Assembly: GCA_004375785.1 (NCBI GenBank)
Contig: SOKM01000136.1
Span: 1-6,736 of the forward strand
Source of the DNA: Candidatus Cloacimonadota bacterium
GTDB taxonomy: Bacteria; Hydrothermota; E44-bin80
Reading direction: 5' to 3'
DNA: 6,736 nt
Position 1 is the stretch's first letter, and every line of letters starts with the position of its first letter. The notes under the pieces were generated by a model. It did not search any database, was not told the DNA's origin, and worked only from the letters and a program-made list of their open reading frames with translations. The position numbers were made by a program, and so were the translations under genes. Positions 1 through 4,342 of this stretch are shown piece by piece.

Positions 1-27
1 CGCAATGACGGAAGGAATAGACTGGCG

Positions 28-627
28 ATGAAGTATCTTTCACAGAAACACGAAAAACTTGTCGATGCTTTGAGAAAACTGCCTGGCATAGGCAGGAAAA
101 CCGCTTTAAGACTTGCATTTTATCTTCTTAAAGAATCCAAAGAGCAGGTTTTTGAACTTGCCCAGGCAATCAGAGAAGCAAAGGAAGGCGTCAAATTTTG
201 TTCTAATTGTGGTAATATAACAGAGGAAGAAATCTGCGAAGTATGTGCAGACCCATCAAGGGATAAGGCAACACTCTGTATAGTGGAAGAACCTATGGAC
301 CTTTATTCGCTTGAAAAAGCAGATTTTTACAGCGGGGTATACCATGTCCTTGGAGGAGCACTCTCTCCACTTGATGGTATTGGACCTGAACAATTAAGAA
401 TTAAAGATCTCACTGAGAGGATAAAAAAGGAGGAGATTCAAGAAGTTATAATTGCAACAAATCCCAATACTGAAGGAGAAGCAACAGCGCTTTACATTGC
501 AAAGATACTGAAACCTTACAATCTAAGAATTACGAGGATTGCCACTGGTATTCCAATGGGAAGTAATATTGACTATTCAGACTCCATAACCCTTTCCAAA
601 GCATTCAAATCAAGAGGAGAAATGTAA
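28..627 (+). CDS. recR: Recombination mediator protein RecR
   Basis: RecR works with RecO (and RecF) to load RecA onto single-stranded DNA at gaps in the cytoplasmic RecFOR repair pathway. The 199-residue product has the usual family length and order. A helix-hairpin-helix DNA-binding segment with LPGIGRKTA at residues 18-26 comes first. A four-cysteine zinc site follows (C58, C61, C70, C73). A Toprim domain runs from about residue 80 to 175 and contains VEEP (86-89), YHVLGGALSPLDGIGP (105-120) and NPNTEGEAT (145-153). The C-terminal IDYSDSITLSKAF (181-193) matches the conserved RecR tail. All key residues are present. The ATG at 28 is preceded by a weak purine stretch (GGAAGGA, 10-16). In many bacteria recR follows dnaX and ybaB; only 27 bases are visible upstream, so that cannot be tested here. 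No clear terminator follows the stop; the next promoter begins within a few bases. Confidence 0.97.
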   Translation: MKYLSQKHEKLVDALRKLPGIGRKTALRLAFYLLKESKEQVFELAQAIREAKEGVKFCSNCGNITEEEICEVCADPSRDKATLCIVEEPMDLYSLEKADFYSGVYHVLGGALSPLDGIGPEQLRIKDLTERIKKEEIQEVIIATNPNTEGEATALYIAKILKPYNLRITRIATGIPMGSNIDYSDSITLSKAFKSRGEM

Positions 628-632
628 AAGGC

Positions 633-701
633 AAAAAAAAACAAAAAAAAAACTTGACAATAAAGTCTTATTCTGATATATAATGAAAAATTTACTATAA
701 T
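633..701 (+). promoter_or_regulatory. Strong sigma70-type promoter with UP-like A-tracts and a possible second -10
   Basis: Two A-runs (A9 at 633-641 and A10 at 643-652) lie directly upstream of a perfect TTGACA at 654-659, like an UP element. With a 17-nt spacer the -10 is TATATA (677-682), preceded by TGA (674-676), which makes an extended -10. TATAAT at 679-684 is the alternative, with a 19-nt spacer. A second TATAAT lies at 696-701. Its best -35 is CTGATA (673-678, four of six), 17 nt upstream. The sequence TATAATGAAAA occurs twice (679-689 and 696-706), 17 bp apart, so the promoter core may be duplicated. It should drive the two lipoprotein genes downstream. This is inferred from consensus only; no start site is known. 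Confidence 0.75.
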
Positions 702-704
702 GAA

Positions 705-715
705 AAGGAGGTGAT
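705..715 (+). promoter_or_regulatory. Orphan perfect Shine-Dalgarno
   Basis: AAGGAGGTGAT is an essentially full complement of the 16S rRNA 3' end, yet no good start codon lies 5-9 nt downstream. The GTG (711) and ATG (714) lie within or against it, which is too close, and the next ATG is at 735, about 20 nt away. The real lipoprotein start at 814 has its own AGGAGG (803-808), 5 nt upstream. The motif may be a leftover of an older start region (compare GGAGGTGATGAAAG here with GGAGGTTCAGATGAAG at 804-819), now separated from the gene by the repeat at 727-795. It could also be a ribosome standby site or chance. Confidence 0.5.
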
Positions 716-726
716 GAAAGAGAACA

Positions 727-795
727 GAAAAGAGATGAGAAATGAGGGAAGAGATATGAATTCTCACTCTTCACTCTTCACTCTTCACCCTTCAC
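727..795. repeat. Imperfect purine/pyrimidine palindrome with a 7-nt period
   Basis: The right arm (765-795) is a tandem array of CACTCTT: three exact copies, one CACCCTT copy and a partial CAC. The left arm (733-760) is purine-rich with the same 7-nt spacing (AGATGAG, AAATGAG, GGAAGAG, ATATGAA). The arms are roughly complementary: pairing 727-753 with 767-793 gives 19 of 27 matches, including GAAGAG (748-753) with CTCTTC (767-772). GAATTC (758-763) sits at the centre. The element lies in the 5' leader of the lipoprotein transcript, so the RNA could fold into a long imperfect hairpin ending just before the ribosome binding site. Low complexity inflates the pairing score. It contains no convincing gene. 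Confidence 0.7.
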
Positions 796-813
796 AGAAC
801 ATAGGAGGTTCAG

Positions 814-1098
814 ATGAAGAAATTATTCGCAATATCTTTTGCTTTTCTGCTTCTCGTTTGGTTCAGCGGATGCCAGATTCCTGGCGGAGGAGAAGCATTG
901 GGCAAAATAGGTGAAGCAATAGAAAAGATGGATGAAATTGCGACGCAGTTGGATGATGTTCAAGCTCAACTTGATGAACTCACAGAATCCTTTGACACCC
1001 TTACAGACGAATTCGACAAACATATGGAAAAATACCACAAAGCAAAACCAAAACCTAAACCAAAACCTAAACCAAAACCACCACCAACAACCAAGTAA
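814..1098 (+). CDS. Small Lpp-like coiled-coil lipoprotein with a Lys-Pro tail
   Basis: I do not recognise a named family. The 94-residue product has a lipoprotein signal peptide: K2 and K3, a hydrophobic stretch (residues 4-17) and lipobox FSGC with C20 as the acylated residue, leaving a mature chain of 75 residues. A short GGG linker (25-27) leads into a long amphipathic helix (about 30-73) with heptad spacing of I, L, V and F, predicted to be a coiled coil. The tail is KPKPKPKPKPKP followed by PPTTK (78-94). Lipid anchor, coiled coil and C-terminal lysine recall Braun lipoprotein, which is tied to peptidoglycan through its terminal lysine; the Lys-Pro tail is not typical of Lpp. AGGAGG (803-808) supports the ATG at 814. 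The gene is 39 nt upstream of another lipoprotein gene, in one transcription unit. A role in spacing or tethering the envelope is inference; no catalytic residues are visible. Confidence 0.85.
   Translation: MKKLFAISFAFLLLVWFSGCQIPGGGEALGKIGEAIEKMDEIATQLDDVQAQLDELTESFDTLTDEFDKHMEKYHKAKPKPKPKPKPKPPPTTK
1045..1080 (+). repeat. Tandem 12-bp repeat encoding Lys-Pro
   Basis: Three copies of AAACCAAAACCT (1045-1056, 1057-1068, and 1069-1080 with a final CCA instead of CCT) encode six Lys-Pro pairs in the lipoprotein tail. Alternation of the CCA and CCT proline codons is kept between copies, which points to recent duplication by slippage. The number of pairs is therefore likely to vary between strains. 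Confidence 0.85.
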
Positions 1099-1125
1099 GG
1101 ATTAACGAAAGGTATTGTGAAAAAG

Positions 1126-1132
1126 AAGGAGG
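1126..1132 (+). promoter_or_regulatory. Ribosome binding site that fixes the 1138 start
   Basis: AAGGAGG ends 5 nt before the ATG at 1138. It lies inside the longer reading frame that would begin at GTG 1117, so it argues for 1138 as the true start. That start also gives a normal signal peptide. Confidence 0.85.
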
Positions 1133-1137
1133 AAAAA

Positions 1138-1920
1138 ATGAAAAAATATCTTTACATATTACCTATTATTTTAATACCATTAGCTCTTGTTCTTTTTACT
1201 GGCTGCCCAAAGGATGATGATGGAGTCGTTGCAAAACCTACTATAACAGTTCATACTGCTGTTCTTGAGGGTGCTAACTTCAAATTGGATTGGACCGATA
1301 ATACTGAGGATGGTTCAGAAGTTTTCTTCCTGTATGCAGGAGGCTTGAACAATTTTGTTGATAGCACATATAACCTGGCTTACACATTCGATGCAACAGA
1401 TAGGGCTTCAATTGTTAGTGTAACTGCATTGGTTGGCGATGATGAAAGTGGAGAAGCCGAGCACGACCTTTCTCTAACAACCACTTCAAGTTTGAATGTC
1501 TGGAGCACAGCCGATCCTGATACTGGGCACCCATCGTTTGTTAAATTCACGAATGGAACTGCAACTGCTGTCAGTGCAAACCATGCAGATGATGCTACCT
1601 TTTACATCAACAACGATATCGAGTTTGAATCTATTAAATACTGGTCTGGAGTTACCACTACTGTAGATCCTGCGTTTGCAGATGCATCTACACCATTTGA
1701 CTTTGCCCCAGGAACCGGGAATTATACGAGACCCTGGCCAACAAGTGGTTCAATGTCAATAGGAGCAACATACTATATCTGGATAGATTATCCGACTCTT
1801 GGTTCAATGGGAGACGAAGACAGTTTCGCAAAGATTTATGTCGTCGATATTGTTGGTAATAAGGTTACACTCAACATATTCTATCAGGGAGAAGCTGGTC
1901 TCAGATGGCTGGTGGATTAA
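1138..1920 (+). CDS. Lipoprotein with fibronectin III-like domain
   Basis: The 260-residue product begins with a lipoprotein signal peptide: MKKY, a hydrophobic core (residues 5-20) and lipobox FTGC with C23 as lipidation site. An acidic linker PKDDD follows. Residues about 34-117 look like a fibronectin type III-like beta-sandwich, with LDWTDNTEDGSEVFFLY (50-66) resembling the usual LxWxDNS...F strands. The remainder (118-260) is a second beta-rich module rich in T, S, D and aromatics. It ends in SFAKIYVVDIVGNKVTLNIFYQ (229-250), a beta-strand pattern I associate with envelope or secreted lipoproteins, although I cannot name the family. No catalytic motif is visible. The start is set by AAGGAGG at 1126-1132. 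The gene is co-transcribed with the small coiled-coil lipoprotein and closed by the terminator at 1938-1969. A surface binding or structural role is inference. Confidence 0.85.
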   Translation: MKKYLYILPIILIPLALVLFTGCPKDDDGVVAKPTITVHTAVLEGANFKLDWTDNTEDGSEVFFLYAGGLNNFVDSTYNLAYTFDATDRASIVSVTALVGDDESGEAEHDLSLTTTSSLNVWSTADPDTGHPSFVKFTNGTATAVSANHADDATFYINNDIEFESIKYWSGVTTTVDPAFADASTPFDFAPGTGNYTRPWPTSGSMSIGATYYIWIDYPTLGSMGDEDSFAKIYVVDIVGNKVTLNIFYQGEAGLRWLVD

Positions 1921-1937
1921 GTTAAGTATTCTTTCTT

Positions 1938-1969
1938 AAAAAGGCGGAGGTTCTTCTCCGCCTTTTTTT
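1938..1969. terminator. Rho-independent terminator, probably bidirectional
   Basis: GGCGGAG (1943-1949) pairs with CTCCGCC (1956-1962) around a 6-nt loop. AAAAA (1938-1942) extends the stem by pairing with part of the seven T residues at 1963-1969. On the plus strand this is a textbook GC stem plus U-tract, 18 nt after the lipoprotein stop. The A-run on the left gives five U residues on the minus strand, so it can also end the convergent gene at 1995-2861. Confidence 0.93.
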
Positions 1970-1994
1970 ATTATGATAAGAAATAATACCCGAT

Positions 1995-2861
1995 TTATTT
2001 CCACTTTCCAAAAAACTCCGAAAGAGCATCTGGAAGTGAATTAAAAGTTACATCTTTCATTTTAATACCACCTCCAGATATTTTGCTATATTCTCCTCCA
2101 AGAGGTCGCCATCCTATAAGTATTTTTCCACTCTCAGAAGGAAAGTGAGAAGAAGATAAGATAAAGAACCCACCCCATCCATCTCCTTCAGCATTTACCA
2201 ACTTTGTTCTTCCTGTCTTTACATTAAGAAAAAAGAGGTAGCCGTCTGACACTCTCGCCCCCACTATTCCACCATCTGGTGAAATCTGAAACTTTCGCAT
2301 CAACGAATTGTGGGTTACTTTTGCAACCTTCCTTCCACGAGTTTCAAAAACATAAACCTCAGTTCTAAACTCATTATTCCCCACCCTTTTACTCCTGAAA
2401 AACAAAATCCCTTTTCCACTATGAGATACCTTATAACCATAACCCTCTTCATCAGGAGATATAAACCACACAGAAAATTTCTTCCTCCACAATACACTCC
2501 CTTCTGCATTGAAATAGGAAAGCCTCAAAGTAATATCACGATTGATTACCGTTTCTCTTAACCTTTCACTAACCAATTTTGATTCTTTTACCTGTAAGGC
2601 ATATCTGCGATTTTCTGATACCAAAACCTCTGAAAAATTCCTTACCTCCATATCTTTCTCTTTACCTTTAGTATATTCTACCTTCCACACAGGCAATACT
2701 TTCATTATCTTACCATCAGGTGATAAAAAGTTAATTTCCTTAGGGTCATACTCCTCCCAAACTGTTTTAATTAGATATCCCTCTTTGGGCTTATTGGCAA
2801 TATCCTGAGCATAAAGTCCAAATATTAGTCCTGTGATAATTAATACTTTTATTCTTTTCAT
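1995..2861 (-). CDS. Secreted protein with SPDG-type (beta-propeller-like) repeats
   Basis: I do not recognise a named family. The 288-residue product starts with a Sec signal peptide: KRIK, a hydrophobic core (residues 5-17) and a likely cleavage after LYA18 before Q19. Three SPDG/SPDE turns (47-50, 135-138, 194-197) precede beta strands. The stretch FQISPDGGIVGARVSDGYLF (191-210), followed by FLNVKTGRTKLV (211-222), has the form of one blade of a TolB or WD40-like propeller, in which a measured quantity is followed by 'in the units of' strand pairs. At about 270 mature residues it would be a small or partial propeller. A frame extension to ATG 2873 exists, but GAGGTG (2866-2871) lies 4-6 nt before the ATG at 2861 and the extension would spoil the signal peptide, so 2861 is preferred. 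The gene is monocistronic, divergent from the GNAT gene and convergent with the lipoprotein unit. Extracytoplasmic location is well supported; function is unknown. Confidence 0.8.
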   Translation of the reverse strand: MKRIKVLIITGLIFGLYAQDIANKPKEGYLIKTVWEEYDPKEINFLSPDGKIMKVLPVWKVEYTKGKEKDMEVRNFSEVLVSENRRYALQVKESKLVSERLRETVINRDITLRLSYFNAEGSVLWRKKFSVWFISPDEEGYGYKVSHSGKGILFFRSKRVGNNEFRTEVYVFETRGRKVAKVTHNSLMRKFQISPDGGIVGARVSDGYLFFLNVKTGRTKLVNAEGDGWGGFFILSSSHFPSESGKILIGWRPLGGEYSKISGGGIKMKDVTFNSLPDALSEFFGKWK

Positions 2862-2865
2862 TTCA

Positions 2866-2871
2866 CACCTC
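2866..2871 (-). promoter_or_regulatory. Ribosome binding site that favours the 2861 start
   Basis: Read on the minus strand, GAGGTG lies 4 nt before ATG 2861 (GAGG is 6 nt away). The alternative ATG at 2873 has only a weak AGAAAAG upstream and overlaps this motif. Confidence 0.7.
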
Positions 2872-2884
2872 ATTTCTTTTCTAT

Positions 2885-2913
2885 ATTCTTATATCATTTT
2901 CCCTTTTTGTCAA
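2885..2913 (-). promoter_or_regulatory. Promoter for the secreted-protein gene
   Basis: The minus strand reads TTGACA (2913-2908), a 17-nt spacer, then AAGAAT (2890-2885), which matches four of six bases of TATAAT. TATAAG (2893-2888) is better in sequence but only 14 nt from the -35. A start site about 7 nt downstream would give a leader of about 17 nt that contains the ribosome binding site. Confidence 0.6.
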
Positions 2914-2965
2914 TAAAAAAATAAAACTAATCTAAGATTTCTCAGGAAACCCCAGCGGATTTTTC

Positions 2966-2994
2966 TTGACAGCACCACTTTTTATGATTATATT
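2966..2994 (+). promoter_or_regulatory. Promoter for the GNAT gene
   Basis: A perfect TTGACA (2966-2971) and TATATT (2989-2994, five of six) are separated by exactly 17 nt, with a TG at 2985-2986 just upstream of the -10. Transcription should start near 3001, only about 11 nt before the ATG at 3012, so the message would be nearly leaderless. The -35 is 52 bp from the divergent -35 at 2908-2913, so a single regulator bound between them could affect both. Confidence 0.75.
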
Positions 2995-3011
2995 ACAAAA
3001 AGAAATGTATT

Positions 3012-3866
3012 ATGAAAATTAGACTTGCTCAAAAGAAAGACAGAGAAAAAATTATTGAAATCACATCCCACACCTGGGAAGGCTGGGATTATGTCTATAA
3101 ACTGCTCGACGAATGGTTCATTGAAGGAGGGCTCTTTGTTGCAGAAGAAGATGAAGAGATTGTAGGTGTAACCAAAACTACAATTCTCTCGCCAGGTGAA
3201 CTCTGGTTAGAGGGTATTCGCGTAAAAGAAACACTCAGAAGAAAAGGGATTGGAAAAGAATTGGCTTTTTTTCAGTTAGAAGATGCACTGAAACAGAAAC
3301 CAAGAGTCATTCGACTTTCAACTGCAGAAGTAAATATTGAAAGTATAAATTTAATAGAAATGCTGGGATTTGAAAAGATTAAAGAATTTGCATATATGGA
3401 AATGAGAAACCCTAAAGAAAAGCGTTCTCTTACAGAAGTCATCAAAGGAAAAGACCATGAAGCGATATGGGACTACATAAGAAACTCCACTTTTTTCAAT
3501 GAATCCAAAGGGCTTCAACCCTGGAGTTGGATTTTCAGAGAAACAACCCCTGAACTCATATCTTCCTTCATTAAAGAGGAAAGAATCTTTATCACCAAGA
3601 AGAATGGAAGGATTGTCTCTCTTGCTATCCTACTTCCCCACAGGTATGAAAAAGAAACAGTTGAGCTCTGTTTTATTGAAGGTGATAGTAAAGTGGAGAT
3701 AGGGGATTTATTTGATTTGGCCCAATCTTATGCAGTTTCAAACAACCTCAAAGACATAACATTTTATGCGCCTTTTTCAAAGTTAGAGAGTCTTGCTCAA
3801 AAGGCAGGGTTTTCCTTTCCCTACGAATTTAAGAAGGTTTTTGTTTATGAACTGGTCTCTGGTTGA
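3012..3866 (+). CDS. GNAT-family N-acetyltransferase with a second C-terminal domain
   Basis: The N-terminal half (residues 1-132) is a GNAT fold. It opens with MKIRLAQKKDREKIIEI (beta-1/alpha-1), then GLFVAEEDEEIVGV (40-53), the core strand WLEGIRVKETLRRKGIGKEL (65-84) with the acetyl-CoA pyrophosphate loop RRKGIG (76-81), and NIESINLIEMLGFEKI (108-123), the conserved last helix and turn. GNAT enzymes transfer an acetyl group from acetyl-CoA to an amine; the substrate cannot be read from sequence. Residues about 140-284 form a second domain with a similar alternation of strands and helices ending in AQKAGFSFPYEFKKVFVYEL (262-281). It may be a degenerate GNAT copy, because no RxxGxG loop is visible. 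No Shine-Dalgarno precedes the ATG. The 3' end overlaps convergent rpsT by 22 bp. Enzyme class is confident; substrate and the role of the second half are unknown. Confidence 0.88.
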   Translation: MKIRLAQKKDREKIIEITSHTWEGWDYVYKLLDEWFIEGGLFVAEEDEEIVGVTKTTILSPGELWLEGIRVKETLRRKGIGKELAFFQLEDALKQKPRVIRLSTAEVNIESINLIEMLGFEKIKEFAYMEMRNPKEKRSLTEVIKGKDHEAIWDYIRNSTFFNESKGLQPWSWIFRETTPELISSFIKEERIFITKKNGRIVSLAILLPHRYEKETVELCFIEGDSKVEIGDLFDLAQSYAVSNNLKDITFYAPFSKLESLAQKAGFSFPYEFKKVFVYELVSG

Positions 3867-4150
3867 GGAGCTGGTTCCACTGTTTTTTTAGCAAGGGTAA
3901 ATTTAGTGTTTACAAATTTTGTCAATCTTGATTTATGTCTTGCAGCATTATTTTTATGAATCACACCCTTAGATACAGCCATATCGTATGCTTTGTAAAC
4001 TTCATTCAGTATGCTTTTCGCTTCCTCTTTCTCTTTGGCACTCTTTACCTTTTTTGCAATGGTCTTGAGGTAACTTTTTACTGATTTATTCCTTAATCTT
4101 CTCTTTTCATTCTGTCTCAATCTTTTCTTAGCAGATTTTATAATCGGCAT
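3845..4150 (-). CDS. rpsT: 30S ribosomal protein S20
   Basis: S20 is a primary 16S rRNA-binding protein of the small subunit body, needed early in 30S assembly. The family signature is clear: MPIIKSAKKRLRQNEKRRLR (1-20), the long basic helices, and HKNNAARHKSRLTKFVN (65-81). The product is 101 residues, compared with 87 in E. coli. The extra part is a C-terminal Pro- and Glu-containing tail after AKK89 (TVEPAPQPETSS), likely flexible. The last seven codons and the stop overlap the 3' end of the convergent GNAT gene. The start at 4150 is supported by AAGGAGG on the minus strand (4164-4158), 7 nt upstream, and a near-consensus promoter lies just beyond. No convincing terminator follows the stop; readthrough would produce antisense to the GNAT message. 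Confidence 0.97.
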   Translation of the reverse strand: MPIIKSAKKRLRQNEKRRLRNKSVKSYLKTIAKKVKSAKEKEEAKSILNEVYKAYDMAVSKGVIHKNNAARHKSRLTKFVNTKFTLAKKTVEPAPQPETSS

Positions 4151-4175
4151 CTATCTTCCTCCTTAATTTTTGTTT

Positions 4176-4204
4176 TATATACACAAAAAAAACCGCTTTG
4201 TCAA
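4176..4204 (-). promoter_or_regulatory. Near-consensus promoter for rpsT
   Basis: Minus strand TTGACA (4204-4199) and TATATA (4181-4176, five of six) are spaced by exactly 17 nt. The expected start near 4169 gives a leader of about 18 nt holding the AAGGAGG site. This is a strong constitutive-type promoter, as expected for a ribosomal protein gene, and makes rpsT independent of ftsK. Confidence 0.8.
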
Positions 4205-4226
4205 CAACTTTTTTGGAGATTATCAA

Positions 4227-4288
4227 TCGCAGGTGAAACCTGCTCCTACATCATTCAATCATTGGTAGGAGCAACCTCTTGGTTGCGA
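4227..4288. repeat. Inverted pair of REP-like hairpins (REPIN-type)
   Basis: Two short elements of the same design face each other. The left one (4227-4249, read on the minus strand) is GTAG, GA, then the hairpin GCAGGT-TTC-ACCTGC, then GA. The right one (4265-4288, plus strand) is GTAG, GA, then GCAACC-TCTT-GGTTGC, then GA. Both stems are perfect over six base pairs although their sequences differ, so the structure is kept by paired changes. Fifteen bases (4250-4264) separate them. A GTAG foot beside a hairpin is the mark of REP sequences moved by RAYT (REP-associated Y1 transposases), and inverted pairs are called REPINs or BIMEs. No transposase is in the window. The pair lies between the ftsK stop and the rpsT promoter. 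It has no U-tract, so it is more likely an mRNA 3'-end stabiliser than an intrinsic terminator. Confidence 0.8.
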
Positions 4289-4300
4289 CAATCTTCTAGT

Positions 4301-4332
4301 CTGATATTCTGATGTTCTGGTACTCTGATACT
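4301..4332. repeat. Degenerate 8-bp tandem repeat after ftsK
   Basis: Four consecutive octamers read CTGATATT, CTGATGTT, CTGGTACT and CTGATACT, with weaker related units on either side (4293-4300 and 4333-4340). They fill the space between the REP-like pair and the ftsK stop. The array is in the transcribed 3' region of ftsK. No function is evident; the other intergenic array in this window (765-795) has a different unit and a 7-bp period. Confidence 0.75.
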
Positions 4333-4342
4333 CTTTATCTGC

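Noticed and set aside
2..31. Possible last codons of an upstream gene ending at TGA 29-31, overlapping the recR ATG (ATGA)
   Set aside because: Only nine codons are visible and they do not resemble a YbaB/EbfC C-terminus. CGCAATGACG also matches a common extragenic repeat core, so coding status cannot be judged.
711..914. 67-codon frame starting at GTG within the perfect Shine-Dalgarno
   Set aside because: The start overlaps the ribosome site, the composition follows the heptamer repeat, and the second half is out of frame over the real lipoprotein gene.
1117..1137. GTG start that would lengthen the fibronectin-like lipoprotein by seven residues
   Set aside because: A strong ribosome site lies inside the extension, 5 nt before ATG 1138, and the extension adds only charged residues before a normal signal peptide.
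3800..3818. Weak hairpin (AAAGG/CCTTT, 9-nt loop) as an rpsT terminator on the minus strand
   Set aside because: Only five mostly AT pairs, a short U-run, and location inside the GNAT coding sequence; too weak to call.
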